From the NCBI RefSeq assembly GCF_000244895.1, contig NZ_CM001441.1, positions 3,306,226 to 3,370,225 on the forward strand: 64,000 bases of DNA, in the 5' to 3' direction. Positions 16,979 to 26,349 of the stretch are shown here, piece by piece. A program made the translations under genes and the position numbers. How positions within the stretch are numbered: the first letter of the stretch is position 1; each line of letters opens with the position of its first letter. This DNA is from Desulfosporosinus youngiae DSM 17734. Its GTDB lineage: Bacteria > Bacillota > Desulfitobacteriia > Desulfitobacteriales > Desulfitobacteriaceae. The notes below the pieces were generated by a model, which saw nothing but the letters and a program-made list of their open reading frames with translations, was not told the origin of the DNA and did no database searches.

Positions 16979-17152
16979 AAATAACCCCCATCCAGAGCCT
17001 AAACATAACTATGATCTACACTCCGTGCTAAGGTGTAACAACCTAAAATCATCTTATGCCTGGATTTATTCCTTGTCAAGTTTTCCATTTTCAGGTTATG
17101 GAAGTTTAAATGCTATGCTATAATTGGCCTAGGATTCTTGAAAGGAGTGCTT

Positions 17153-17887
17153 ATGCGTAAACGATATTCATCCCGGATAATTTTAGTTGCATGTCTGCTG
17201 ATCATAGCCGGGCCAACTGCTTATTATTTCTTAAGCAACAATTCTTCCTCTCCCTTTGCGAGTCACACGAACCAAACCCAACCCTTAGATGAACCGCCTG
17301 TTCCTTCAACCTCTCCTGCGGTAAATACAGAGTCTTCATCTCCAGTTGAAACTGAACAGGTCCTACCGGCTCCTAAGCCGGTTCATATCTCGGATCCTCA
17401 GGCAGTCCTTCTCTATGAACAGGGGCTTAAGCTTTACTATCAACGCAGTTACCCGGAGGCACTTGATCGTTTCAATCAGGCTTTACAAATCGACGCACTC
17501 TGTTATGAAGCGTTAAACGCTAAAGGGGCTACCTTAGCCTTTCAAGGGCACCATGATCAAGGGCTTGCTCTGATAAAGCAAGCCCTTGAACTCAATCCAT
17601 CGTTTGTTTATGCCCAATTTAACCAAGGTCTGGCTTTAGAACTGGCCGGTCGATGGGATGAGTCAATCGCAGCCTATCAAAAAGCATTACAACTCGACCA
17701 TAGAGATACATGGAGCTATTATGGCATAGCCAGCATTTACGGCCGTCAAGGAAATGTTGACAAAGTCCTGGACTATTTGAAACCAGCCATCGAACTTGAG
17801 GCAGAGGTCAAGGAAGTCGCCCGTAACGAACATGATTTTCTCCCCGTTCGTAATGATCCACGATTTCAGGAGTTGGTCAAACCCTAA
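17153..17887 (+). CDS. Membrane-anchored TPR protein
   Basis: 244 residues from ATG 17153 (AAAGGAG at 6 bases). One N-terminal membrane anchor (IILVACLLIIAGPTAYYFL), a Pro/Ser/Thr-rich linker to about 80, then at least three TPR units (ALLYEQGLKLYYQRSYPEALDRFNQAL, ALNAKGATLAFQG..., AQFNQGLALELAGRWDESIAAYQKAL; quoted in part). Probably an extracytoplasmic protein-protein scaffold. Its partner is unknown. The stop is followed by GC-rich repeats. Confidence 0.8.
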   Translation: MRKRYSSRIILVACLLIIAGPTAYYFLSNNSSSPFASHTNQTQPLDEPPVPSTSPAVNTESSSPVETEQVLPAPKPVHISDPQAVLLYEQGLKLYYQRSYPEALDRFNQALQIDALCYEALNAKGATLAFQGHHDQGLALIKQALELNPSFVYAQFNQGLALELAGRWDESIAAYQKALQLDHRDTWSYYGIASIYGRQGNVDKVLDYLKPAIELEAEVKEVARNEHDFLPVRNDPRFQELVKP

Positions 17888-17952
17888 CCCCTACCCTGAA
17901 AAAAGCCTCCGGGGTTAGACAGGGGGTTGGTTCTACTGTCTGGCTCTGGGGC

Positions 17953-18132
17953 GGAGCGCTTATCTGCACGCGTCTGCGAGTTCCGCCGCTGGCTCGCTGG
18001 ACGGTTCGCGAGCGCGTCCGAACCTCTGGGTATTTCTGCATGTGAACCTGCGGCGCGCTACGGGGACGCGAACCGTCTGCGCTCGCCTTAGCGCGGCTCC
18101 ACTGACGCATCCGCTTAGCAGACAAGCGCTCC
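17953..18132 (+). repeat. Diverged relative of the dispersed structured element (copy D)
   Basis: The outer stem GGAGCGCTTATCTGC (17953-17967) pairs with 18118-18132 (14 of 15). The inner stem at 18000-18010 (GACGGTTCGCG) pairs perfectly with 18067-18077. The apical part (about 18019-18060: AACCTCTGGGTATTTCTG, ATGTGAACC, GGC, CTACGGGGA) matches the apical core of the elements at 18.3, 27.3 and 46.8 kb, while the stem sequences are unrelated. The block is far richer in GC than its neighbours. No credible gene is seen in 17888-18532. Confidence 0.6.
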
Positions 18133-18199
18133 TTCAGCCAGTTTGTTGGGAATGTAAGCAGAACTTTGGGGGGAGGCTGGTAAGGCTTCGTGGAATCTT

Positions 18200-18540
18200 T
18201 TTCATCTTCTGATGGTGCTGCGACAGCGGCATGGCAGGCTGCCCTGAAAAAGACCCCAAAGACATGCAGAAGAATCCCCAGACCCGCAAGCAGGGCAGCT
18301 TCGTCCACAGAAGCGAACCCATTGCATGGAGAGGCGATAAAAGCCCACAAGACGGTGCGGGGATACGGAGCCACGGGTTCACATCAGGTATTACCCTGAG
18401 GTTTGGCGGAGTCCCGCACCGGCGAGTGGGCCAGCCTCGGAGTGCTGCGGTGAGCGGATGTGGACGAAGCGGCCCAACCCGGACACAGCTCCTTTTCATC
18501 CTCTGCTGCTGCCACGGCAACAGCATGGTCGGCTACTCTA
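18200..18540 (-). repeat. Dispersed structured GC-rich element, copy A
   Basis: The core hairpin is 18293-18475 (183 nt): GGGCAGCTTCGTCCACA (18293-18309) pairs with 18459-18475 with one mismatch, and CGGTGCGGG (18353-18361) with 18413-18421. It is near-identical in reverse complement to 27216-27398. It is flanked on both sides by a roughly 45-nt module (CATGCCGCTG...GCACCATCAGA, GATGAAAA) at about 18200-18240 and 18494-18535. The module supplies the TAG stop of pepF. Open frames across it do not survive comparison with the other copies. Confidence 0.8.
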
Positions 18541-20335
18541 AAAGCTTCTCCAACTTCTCCACAAGTTCCGAGAAAACCTGCAGCGCATTCCGTACAGGTA
18601 CGGGAGTCTCCATATCCACGCCCGCTTTACGCAGCAATTCGATGGGATAATCTGAACTACCGCCGCTTAAGAACTCTAAATACCGGGTTACTGCCGGTTC
18701 CCCTTCTTCCAGAATCGCCCGGGCAAAAGCAATTGCCGCAGAGAAACCTGTAGCATATTTATAAACATAAAATGCGTTGTAAAAATGAGGTATACGCGCC
18801 CATTCCAGGGCAATTTCCGGATCAAGGACAACCTCCTGACCATAGTATCGGGCATTTAAATCCCGATACATTTCAGAGAGGTTTTCGGCCGTTAAGGCCC
18901 CGCCTTCCTCAACGACTGAATGAATCTTCTTCTCAAATTCAGCAAACATGGTTTGCCTGAAAATAGTCCCTCGGAACTGCTCTAAATAATGGTTGATCAA
19001 ATACGCCAGAGTTTTAGAGTCCTTTGTTTCTTTTAAGAGATGCTCCATTATTAAGGATTCGTTTAATGTCGAGGCTACCTCAGCGACAAAGATTTTATAT
19101 CCGGCATAAAGATGGGGCTGTTTGCGATTTGACAAATAGGTGTGCAATGAATGACCCATTTCATGAGCGAGAGTAAACATAGAATCCAGTGTATCCTGAT
19201 GATTCAGCAGCACATAGGGATGGGAGCGATAGGTCCCCCAAGAGTAAGCTCCGCTTGTTTTCCCTTCATTTTCATAAACGTCAATCCAGCTCTTGGCAAA
19301 CCCTTCTTCCAGGATATTAATATAATCCTTTCCCAGCGGCCTCAATCCTTCGACAACCATTTTCTTCGCTTCTTCATAGGTAATGGTCATGCTTGTTTCA
19401 GGTACGATGGGCACATAAATATCATACATATGTAATTCATCAAGTTTCAGAGCTTTTTTACGGAGTTGGACATACCTGTGCATCTGAGGTAAGAACTCGT
19501 GGACTGTATCAATCAGAGCATCATAAACCTTTAACGGAACCCGGTCATCATCTAAAGAAGCCTCCAGGGCTGACGGATAGCGCCGTGCTTTAGCAAAAAA
19601 TACGTCTGACTTTACACTGGAATTCAAGGTAGCTGCCCAGGTATTTCTTTGCTTGCCATAAGTACTGTAAAGAGTTTGGAAAGCTTCCTTGCGCACCTCC
19701 TGCTTTTGGCTCTCCATAAATTGAATAAAGTTCCCTTTAGTTAACTCAACAGATTTGCCTGATTCATCGGTAATACTGGGAAATTTAAGGTCAGCATTAT
19801 TAGCCATGGAAAAGATTGCTCCGGGCGCCTCTGCCAGCTCCCCAACTTCAGCTAATAATCGTTCCTCCACGGAACTAAGAATATGTTCCTTCTTGCGCAG
19901 AATATCATCCAAGGCATGGTTATAGAGTTCCATCCCGGCAGATGCTGCGCGGAATTCGTCAAGTTTTCCTTCCGGCATAGCCAGTAACTCCGGAACTACG
20001 TAAGAGGCAGCGCTGCTCACCTTGACAGCAAGCGCTCCCGCCCGGTCGGTTAAAGCCTGATAGTTGGCAATTCGATTATCTTCATCCCGCCTCATACGGG
20101 CGTAGGCATACACTTCTTCAATCCGGAGACTTAAATCATCCATCCATTCAAAACAGGAGATTAAAGTATCCGCATCATCCGCTAAATGACCCTGAAATTT
20201 CTTCCCCTCATCCAAGAGTTTTTCCACATGGGCGAACTCTTTCTCCCATTCATCATTATTGGCGAAAATATCTTCCAAATGCCACTTGTCCGCTTCCGGA
20301 ATCTCTGATCTGGACTTTAAGGTCTGTTGTTCCAC
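18533..20335 (-). CDS. pepF: Oligoendopeptidase F (M3B metallopeptidase)
   Basis: 600 residues, full length. The zinc site HEMGH is at 391-395 (FTLAHEMGHSLHTYL), with the third-ligand region LNESLIMEHLL downstream, and the PepF-type N-terminal helical domain (WHLEDIF, CFEWMDDLSLRIEEVYAYA) is intact. It degrades short peptides in the cytosol. The C-terminus ends EKLEKLLE, and its TAG stop lies in the first bases of repeat copy A. The likely start is ATG 20335; GGGGGG lies a few bases upstream. Confidence 0.95.
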   Translation of the reverse strand: MEQQTLKSRSEIPEADKWHLEDIFANNDEWEKEFAHVEKLLDEGKKFQGHLADDADTLISCFEWMDDLSLRIEEVYAYARMRRDEDNRIANYQALTDRAGALAVKVSSAASYVVPELLAMPEGKLDEFRAASAGMELYNHALDDILRKKEHILSSVEERLLAEVGELAEAPGAIFSMANNADLKFPSITDESGKSVELTKGNFIQFMESQKQEVRKEAFQTLYSTYGKQRNTWAATLNSSVKSDVFFAKARRYPSALEASLDDDRVPLKVYDALIDTVHEFLPQMHRYVQLRKKALKLDELHMYDIYVPIVPETSMTITYEEAKKMVVEGLRPLGKDYINILEEGFAKSWIDVYENEGKTSGAYSWGTYRSHPYVLLNHQDTLDSMFTLAHEMGHSLHTYLSNRKQPHLYAGYKIFVAEVASTLNESLIMEHLLKETKDSKTLAYLINHYLEQFRGTIFRQTMFAEFEKKIHSVVEEGGALTAENLSEMYRDLNARYYGQEVVLDPEIALEWARIPHFYNAFYVYKYATGFSAAIAFARAILEEGEPAVTRYLEFLSGGSSDYPIELLRKAGVDMETPVPVRNALQVFSELVEKLEKLLE

Positions 20336-20756
20336 TAATTTACCCCCCTATAAATAGTTCCTATCTTATTATATACATCAAGCCGGAAAATTACTATTTT
20401 CTCAGGGCCATGATCAGGTAAGGAAGCCCATACTGCCGTAAAACAAAGCGAAACAGGCAGCGTACGTTCCACTGCCTGCTTCACCTTGTCCACTATCCCC
20501 TAGGAAGGTTCCCCAACCTTCCTAGCTATATTTTACTAAATCACAGCGCCCTATGCAAGTGACTGATTATTTGTATTCGACAATAAACTTGCTGATAATC
20601 TTTATCTGTATTATGATAGTAAAAAATATTTAATATTCATCATGAGTTTACATAAATATCCTGACTACTAAACGGCCTGAGGTTGGAACATGAGATTCTG
20701 ACTCGTCCCTTGAATGGATGGGGCAGATCCTTTTTATTTATGGGAGGAAACTAAAC
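20336..20756. other. Intergenic leader region of pheA
   Basis: 421 bases without a gene, between divergent pepF and pheA. It holds a hairpin AGGCAG...CTGCCT (20455-20481) and a strong palindrome TAGGAAGGTT CCCC AACCTTCCTA (20500-20525). The AT-rich stretch 20560-20650 probably carries the pheA promoter. A short hairpin-like TCTG...CCC/GGGGCAGA with CCTTTTT after it (20695-20737) could be an attenuator, but no Phe-rich leader peptide is visible. Confidence 0.4.
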
Positions 20757-21620
20757 ATGAAAAAAATGGGCTTTTTAGGGCCAAAAGGCAGCTTTTCTGA
20801 GGAGGCAATTCACTTATTTCTAGCCACACAACCTGAATTTAAGGATTCACCGCCTGAGCTTATTCCCTTCCCTACCATACCGCGGTTACTGTTCGCCTGT
20901 AATGATAAAGAAATTGACTGGGCTTTTGTCCCTTTAGAAAATTCAACGGAAGGGCAAGTCGGCGTAACCATGGATACTCTGGGGCAAACCGAACATCTTT
21001 ATATCACTCGTGAATTTGTCCATCCTATTGATCAATGCCTTTTAACCCACGAACCTATGTCCCTTGAACAAATCGAGCGAATTTATTCTCACGAGCAGGC
21101 GATTGGGCAATGCCGGGAATTTCTTGAGAAACACCTGCCTCATGCTCAACAGGTCACTTGTCTAAGCACGGCTGAAGCGGCTCATCGGATTTCTTCAATC
21201 CGGGAAAACTGGGCGGCTATAGGACCACGCCGAGCCGCCCGGCTTTATAACCTTCATCTTCTGCAAGAATGCATTCAGGACGTCACCTTAAATGCCACGC
21301 GCTTTGTACTGGTCGGTCATCATCTTGCGGAAATGTCCGACGGAGAAGATAAAACATCTCTTCTGGTTATTGCTGCCAATACGCCGGGTTCTCTCTATCG
21401 AATCCTAGGGGAATTCGCTAAACGCCAAATCAATCTTAGCCGCATTGAATCCCGTCCCTCGAAACGGAAACTAGGCGAGTATGTTTTCTTTGTGGACGTA
21501 GACGGCTATGTTTTTGCTCCTCCCATTCAAGATGTTCTATGGGCACTCAAGCAAGAACGTATTTCCGTTAAACTACTGGGGTCCTACCCCAAAGCACTGC
21601 CCGATGAGAGAATATTTTAA
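20757..21620 (+). CDS. pheA: Prephenate dehydratase
   Basis: 287 residues from ATG 20757 (GGGAGG at 8 bases). The catalytic domain starts GFLGPKGSFSEEA and ends with the Thr-Arg-Phe motif at 181-183 (NATRFVLVG). The C-terminal ACT domain (SLLVIAANTPGSLYRILGEF, ESRP at 231-234) is the phenylalanine-sensing part. It converts prephenate to phenylpyruvate and is normally inhibited by Phe. It is a stand-alone gene, not fused to chorismate mutase, and is followed by a terminator. Confidence 0.95.
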   Translation: MKKMGFLGPKGSFSEEAIHLFLATQPEFKDSPPELIPFPTIPRLLFACNDKEIDWAFVPLENSTEGQVGVTMDTLGQTEHLYITREFVHPIDQCLLTHEPMSLEQIERIYSHEQAIGQCREFLEKHLPHAQQVTCLSTAEAAHRISSIRENWAAIGPRRAARLYNLHLLQECIQDVTLNATRFVLVGHHLAEMSDGEDKTSLLVIAANTPGSLYRILGEFAKRQINLSRIESRPSKRKLGEYVFFVDVDGYVFAPPIQDVLWALKQERISVKLLGSYPKALPDERIF

Positions 21621-21649
21621 TTCTTTCTTTCATGATTATTTAGACGAAA

Positions 21650-21694
21650 GAGGAGCTGCGCTAAAACTATCAACAAGTTTTCGCGCAGCTCCTT
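21650..21694. terminator. Bidirectional terminator between pheA and thrC
   Basis: AGGAGCTGCGC...GCGCAGCTCCT stem (21651-21661 with 21682-21692), extended by AAAACT/AGTTTT. The two genes converge here. Confidence 0.75.
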
Positions 21695-21738
21695 AACTCT
21701 TCCCGTCTACTCCCGCCAATTAGATGTTTCTTTAACCT

Positions 21739-23217
21739 TCATCCGACGAACATCGTTTGGATTAAGTCGGCAATCCCTTCCGGTGTACAAGAGCTGACTG
21801 TTTTCTCCGGCTTATTTTCCAAGCCCTGTAAACCTTTAGGGATTTCCCAGCCCGTTAATTGATTTAAACGCTTAAGAGCTTCCCATTCATCCCGGCAGCT
21901 CTCTTGGTTCACTCCATCCAAACCTCTTATCACATTCGATGAAAACTTGAAAGGGCTTGCCGTTGAGGCAATAACTGTGAATGTTTGATCCTTTGTCTCA
22001 GAGCGGTAATCCTCGTACACTTTCATAGCAACCGCAGTGTGAGGATCAAACACATACTGATAGGTTTGATAACTTCTGGTTATTGTTTCAAGAGTTTCCT
22101 CTTCATTCGCCCAACCGGCATAAACTGTATCCTGACAGGCTTTTAGGGTTGTTGGATCAACCGTAAAGGTTCCCTGCCGACTCGAATCGTACCAGGTCCG
22201 AATTTTCTCCGCATCTCTTCCACTCATCTCATAAAGAAAACGTTCGAAATTACTGGAAACTAAAATATCCATGGAAGGGGAGATAGTTTGATAGAAGGCT
22301 CGCTGGCTCTCATAAACCCCGGATGCAAAGAAATCGGCTAAGACATTATTGCTGTTTGAAGCGCAAATAATCCGGTCAAGGGGCAGACCCATGCGCTTAG
22401 CATAATAAGCGGCCTGTAAATTTCCGAAATTTCCGGTAGGAACCACAACGTTCATCTTACCCCCCGAGGGGACTTTTCCCTGTTTTACGGCCTGCAAATA
22501 TGCCCAGTAATAATAGACGATTTGAGGCAGAAGCCGGCCCCAGTTAATTGAATTTGCGGAGGAAAAGATCAGCTGTTTCTCTTGAAGCTGAGCTTTTAAG
22601 GTATCGGAACCAAAAATTTGTTTTACGGCAGTTTGACATTGATCGAAGTTTCCCTTAACCGCAACAACATGAGTATTAGAGCCTTCTGTTGTGGTCATTT
22701 GACGTTCTTGAACCGGGCTCACGCCTCCCTCAGGGTAAAAGACCACGATATGCATACCTTTTCTGTCTTTAAACCCTTCTAAGGCTGCTTTCCCAGTATC
22801 ACCAGATGTTGCTACCAGAATTAAAACCTCTTCATCCCGGTTAAACTGTTTAAGACTGATCCTCAATAAGTCGGGCAGCACTTGCAGGGCCATGTCCTTA
22901 AAAGCGGCCGTGGGGCCATGCCAGAGTTCCAACACTCCGAAGCTGCCCAGAGAAACTAAAGGTGCCGGGTCTTCTCCATCAAATGTTCCATCTGAATAGA
23001 CATTGACAATTTGAGAAACAGCTTCCTCGGAGAAGTCCGTTAAATATGGCATCATAACACGTTTGGCAACCTCACCATAGGTTAACCCCTCCAAGTCCTG
23101 CCAATTCAAGTCGGGAAAAGCTGAAGGAACGAAAAGTCCCCCGTTTGGTACCATTCCTAAAGTGATGGCTTGTGATGCAGTTTGGCCATGCAGATTACCC
23201 CGTGTGCTTTCGTACAA
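21739..23217 (-). CDS. thrC: Threonine synthase
   Basis: About 492 residues. The PLP lysine is in HGPTAAFKDMALQ (residue 107 from this start), and the phosphate-binding loop is ATSGDTGKAA. The N-terminus YESTRGN is characteristic of the long (E. coli/fungal-like) ThrC class. It turns O-phosphohomoserine into threonine. TTG 23217 has AAGGAGG at 8 bases and gives a family-like N-terminus. An upstream TTG at 23283 (MGEYTAND..., AAGGAGG 13 bases before) would add 22 residues and is less likely. Confidence 0.92.
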   Translation of the reverse strand: MYESTRGNLHGQTASQAITLGMVPNGGLFVPSAFPDLNWQDLEGLTYGEVAKRVMMPYLTDFSEEAVSQIVNVYSDGTFDGEDPAPLVSLGSFGVLELWHGPTAAFKDMALQVLPDLLRISLKQFNRDEEVLILVATSGDTGKAALEGFKDRKGMHIVVFYPEGGVSPVQERQMTTTEGSNTHVVAVKGNFDQCQTAVKQIFGSDTLKAQLQEKQLIFSSANSINWGRLLPQIVYYYWAYLQAVKQGKVPSGGKMNVVVPTGNFGNLQAAYYAKRMGLPLDRIICASNSNNVLADFFASGVYESQRAFYQTISPSMDILVSSNFERFLYEMSGRDAEKIRTWYDSSRQGTFTVDPTTLKACQDTVYAGWANEEETLETITRSYQTYQYVFDPHTAVAMKVYEDYRSETKDQTFTVIASTASPFKFSSNVIRGLDGVNQESCRDEWEALKRLNQLTGWEIPKGLQGLENKPEKTVSSCTPEGIADLIQTMFVG

Positions 23218-23424
23218 TACGTTTCCCTCCTTGACCTTTAATTTAGACTGATTATTTACATCATTCGCGGTATATTCGCCCAATAAGAATAAATATCCTC
23301 CTTATAAAAAAGACTTATGTAAATGACCATTTGATTTTAAATTTTAATCTAAAAATTGAAGGAAAGCAATCATTCTTGTTGAATAACCATTTTAATGCAA
23401 CTAAGATTGGAAAGGAGAGCAGGA

Positions 23425-24813
23425 ATGTCAGACTACTCAATACGTAAATATCGACAAAGTTTGGTTATTGGACTCATTGGAGTCGTGAAAGACCTTTTTC
23501 CTGGTGAACAACTCAAAATTTCTCACTCAATCCTTGACGGTGTGTATTGCGAACTTGAAAATTCTGTTTTATCTTCAAGGGAAACCCAAAAAATTGAAAA
23601 TTATTTAAGAGCTTGGGTGCTTTCAGATCAGGCTATCTCTTATGAAACCGGAAAGGATCATCTCTATCGCTGCCGCATAAACGATGAAATGATCACAACA
23701 ATCTATCAGCCGCTGGAGCGATCAGGTTCTTTAACGTATTTTAAATTAATTCACTTTTTGCCTGGTTTTATTCTCCTCTTTCCGAATGCTAACCATCCGG
23801 AGTCTCTGTCTCCCTTTGTTCCTCCGGAAAAACTCTCAGCAACGTTTTCCGAAACTCAGCGTTGGTTAGAAAATTTGCACCTCTCGAACGTTCAAGATGT
23901 CAATGCCATTATTTCTACAAAGTCTTCCCACGATCTAATCTATTTGGCGGAAGCCTTACATGAAAAAAAGATTTCCTCGATTGCGGATCGGATTTTTGAG
24001 CAGCGTTCCAAAGTCCGGGTCATCCTTATATCAGGGCCAACCTCATCAGGTAAAACGACCTTTGCTCAACGACTTTCGACCCAATTACGCGTCAATGGTC
24101 TGCGTCCAGTTGCTTTATCTCTCGACAATTACTTCTTGCCTCGAGAAGAAACCCCTCTTGACAGCAACGGACAATACGATTTTGAGTGCTTGGAAGCCCT
24201 TGATTTACCCTTACTGGCCGCCCAGTTAAATGCTCTTATTGGGGGATCAGAAGTTGAAACTCCGGTCTTTGATTTTGTCTGCGGCGGACGCTGCCCTGCC
24301 GGCAAACCTATGCGCCTCAGCTCCGATGAAATTCTGGTTATTGAGGGGATTCACGCTTTGAATCCAGCCTTATTGCCTTCACTTGATCGGACCCAAATGT
24401 TCAAGATTTACGTAAGTGCCCTATTCCAGCTGAATATTGATGCCTACACTCGGGTTCCTACAACAGAGGTCAGGCTCATCCGCCGGCTTGTCAGAGATGA
24501 TAAATTCCGCGGGACCGACCCTGCCCGAACTCTTGCCCAGTGGGAGAGTGTCCGCCGAGGGGAAAACAACAATATCTTCCCTTATCAGGAAGAAGCGGAT
24601 GTCATGTTTAACTCCAGCCTTCTATACGAACTCAATGCTTTACGTCCCTATGCCGAACACTTATTAGTCTCTATTACCCCGGATTGCCCTCATTATGAGA
24701 TGGCAGTCCACCTCCTGACTCTTCTCTCCTTTTTTGATACTTTAGATATTTCTAAAGTTCCCTTTAACTCAATTCTCAGAGAATTTTTGGGAGGAAGTGC
24801 CTTCAACGTATAG
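23425..24813 (+). CDS. Uridine kinase-like P-loop protein with N-terminal TGS/ThrRS-editing-like region
   Basis: 462 residues from ATG 23425 (AAAGGAG at 8 bases). The C-terminal half is a PRK/uridine kinase domain: Walker A GPTSSGKTTFAQRL, LDNYFLPREETPLD, Walker B-like ILVIEGIHALNPAL, and RLIRRLVRDDKFRG. The N-terminal roughly 200 residues (YRQSLVIGLIGVVKDLFPGEQLKIS...) look like the nucleotide-kinase-associated domain common in clostridial uridine kinase family proteins, related to ThrRS second additional domains. Whether it phosphorylates uridine is unproven. A terminator follows. Confidence 0.8.
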   Translation: MSDYSIRKYRQSLVIGLIGVVKDLFPGEQLKISHSILDGVYCELENSVLSSRETQKIENYLRAWVLSDQAISYETGKDHLYRCRINDEMITTIYQPLERSGSLTYFKLIHFLPGFILLFPNANHPESLSPFVPPEKLSATFSETQRWLENLHLSNVQDVNAIISTKSSHDLIYLAEALHEKKISSIADRIFEQRSKVRVILISGPTSSGKTTFAQRLSTQLRVNGLRPVALSLDNYFLPREETPLDSNGQYDFECLEALDLPLLAAQLNALIGGSEVETPVFDFVCGGRCPAGKPMRLSSDEILVIEGIHALNPALLPSLDRTQMFKIYVSALFQLNIDAYTRVPTTEVRLIRRLVRDDKFRGTDPARTLAQWESVRRGENNNIFPYQEEADVMFNSSLLYELNALRPYAEHLLVSITPDCPHYEMAVHLLTLLSFFDTLDISKVPFNSILREFLGGSAFNV

Positions 24814-24885
24814 CATGGGGGCCTAATCCTAATTTGCCCCTAACCTATGGATGAGTCTATCAACCAAATCCATCAGCTCAATAAT

Positions 24886-24929
24886 AAAGCCAAGTGCGAA
24901 GTTCAGTCTTGCTTCGCACTTGGCTTTTT
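24886..24929. terminator. Bidirectional terminator
   Basis: 15-bp perfect stem AAAGCCAAGTGCGAA/TTCGCACTTGGCTTT with a 12-nt loop and TT flanks. It lies between the convergent kinase-like gene and the tautomerase gene. Confidence 0.85.
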
Positions 24930-24954
24930 GCTTATACTCTGATCATAGTGCAGA

Positions 24955-25140
24955 CTATTTGTCACTGGCCAGCTTCCCGGCTTTGGCATAGTTTTCCCTG
25001 GCCATATCCCGAAGGATGATTGAAATACTCTCCGCTGGAGCCCCAGTCGATTCCATGATAGCCTGAGTGACTTTCTCTACGAGTAAGCGTTTCTGATCAA
25101 GTGTACGTCCTTCTAACAGATCGATTTGAACTATTGGCAT
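24955..25140 (-). CDS. 4-oxalocrotonate tautomerase family protein
   Basis: 61 residues starting MPIVQIDLLEGRTLDQKRLLV. Pro1 (after Met removal) is the catalytic base of this superfamily, and an Arg near 44 (ILRDMARENYAKAG) fits the active site. The family isomerises 2-hydroxymuconate-like enols; in Firmicutes (YwhB/YusQ) the physiological substrate is unknown. Last gene of the HD-GYP-nth-FAH-mqnA run. GGAGG precedes the ATG. Confidence 0.88.
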   Translation of the reverse strand: MPIVQIDLLEGRTLDQKRLLVEKVTQAIMESTGAPAESISIILRDMARENYAKAGKLASDK

Positions 25141-25154
25141 GGTATACCTCCAAA

Positions 25155-25511
25155 CTATTTATTATCAAGGGATCCATCCCCGGAATGAATGAACTCTTGA
25201 GAAACCTCTAGAATTGAGAAGGTGAGGTTGCGTCGTTCTGCAAGCTGGGAAATGCGGTCCGGTTGATTTATTAGCTGCTCCTTTTCTATTCGCGGGCATT
25301 GTTTTATAGCGTACTCTAAACGTAAAGCTTCACTCCACGAGCCAACCTGCCAGGCTTGAGCCAACGTAACCGGAAGATGCGAGGCTGTGTATCTGGCTCC
25401 TTTCCCTCTCGCTGTACCGTTATGTTCTTTCAGTCTCCGCCTAAGATCGGTTGTCGCACCGGTATAGATCGTATTGTTTCCGCACCTTGCCAGGTAAACC
25501 CAATATTCCAT
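25155..25511 (-). CDS. GIY-YIG nuclease-domain protein (UPF0213)
   Basis: 118 residues: EYWVYLARCGNNTIYTGATTDLRRRLKEHNG is the GIY-YIG core (VYL/IYTG) with the catalytic Arg. The following residues GKGARYTASHLPVTL and EYAIKQ are typical of the UPF0213/YhbQ group. The natural substrate is undefined. The start lies 3 bases after the mqnA stop, so it is translated from the same message. The tail after about residue 90 is longer than usual. Confidence 0.85.
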   Translation of the reverse strand: MEYWVYLARCGNNTIYTGATTDLRRRLKEHNGTARGKGARYTASHLPVTLAQAWQVGSWSEALRLEYAIKQCPRIEKEQLINQPDRISQLAERRNLTFSILEVSQEFIHSGDGSLDNK

Positions 25512-25514
25512 CCT

Positions 25515-26333
25515 TTACTCCTTAGGCCAAAACTCAAGGACCGGACGGCTGGGCAGCAAATTCAGCTCAAAACATTGATTATAGTATTTCTCCAGCCCTA
25601 AGACCAAGTCATGATCAAGTCCGTAGTTAAACTGAGCAAAATAGTCCCGCCAGTATTCCAGCGATCCTCCAAGCATCATTTGGCATGTCCTTAAAATATC
25701 ATCCATATTGCCCAAAGCCTTAGCCTTTGCTTCCAGAAGCAAATCATAAATGCGCATTATCTCTTCTTCTCGTTCAGCTAAGAGACTCTTAGGAAATGCC
25801 CAAACAGCATAGGTCATAGAGCAGCCTGTGTGTTTATGCCATTCTTCACCCAGGTCGTAGATATAACACTCCGGGCGCAGAAGCGCAGCTTGTATTGCTG
25901 CATCTCCGATCAGGAGTGCCGCATCCGCTTTGGCAAACATTTCCGGGAGATTAGCCGGCATGGTTAAATAGCCAGGGGTAACTCCATAGTAATGATGGAG
26001 TAAAATCTTAGTAAGATTAACGGACGTTGCTGAAGCATTTGTCAAAGCAATCGTCAAACCTTCCAAATCCCCTATGGGGACTTTAGAGAATAATAGAATT
26101 GATCCTACTCTTCCGTTGGTCGAGACCGAGAGGTTCCGCAAAATCGCGTAGTCCTTCCAATGCTCACCATAGGAAAAGGCACTGATCGGAGCCATATCAA
26201 TCCGACCTTCAGCCAGCATTGCATTATGCCCTGTTGGTTCTGCCGTAACTGATTCGAGTAAAGGATGCTCTTTCTCTAAGTAATAAAACATTGGCAGCAT
26301 ATTAGTATTTGGATTATGTCCGATGCGAATCAT
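25515..26333 (-). CDS. mqnA: Chorismate dehydratase MqnA
   Basis: 272 residues with the periplasmic-binding-protein-like fold of MqnA: IRIGHNPNTNMLPMFYYLEK, RIDMAPISAFSYGEHWKDYAILRNLSVS (in parts), SILLFSKVPI, TNASATSVNL, LIGDAAI and LGEEWHKHTGCSMTYAVW. It dehydrates chorismate to 3-enolpyruvylbenzoate, the first step of the futalosine menaquinone route. Downstream of an FAH-family gene and upstream of a GIY-YIG gene on the minus strand; unlinked to mqnE at 7.4 kb. Confidence 0.9.
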   Translation of the reverse strand: MIRIGHNPNTNMLPMFYYLEKEHPLLESVTAEPTGHNAMLAEGRIDMAPISAFSYGEHWKDYAILRNLSVSTNGRVGSILLFSKVPIGDLEGLTIALTNASATSVNLTKILLHHYYGVTPGYLTMPANLPEMFAKADAALLIGDAAIQAALLRPECYIYDLGEEWHKHTGCSMTYAVWAFPKSLLAEREEEIMRIYDLLLEAKAKALGNMDDILRTCQMMLGGSLEYWRDYFAQFNYGLDHDLVLGLEKYYNQCFELNLLPSRPVLEFWPKE

Positions 26334-26349
26334 GCTTGTACCCCCATGC

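Noticed and set aside
17877-18526. Long open frames on the minus strand across the GC-rich repeats (about 165 and 130 codons)
   Set aside because: High GC alone keeps these frames open. The other copies of the element break the frames by insertions and substitutions, and there is no ribosome site.
20643-20672. Possible leader peptide MSLHKYPDY before pheA
   Set aside because: No ribosome site, no Phe codons and no clear pair of alternative hairpins, so attenuation is not supported.
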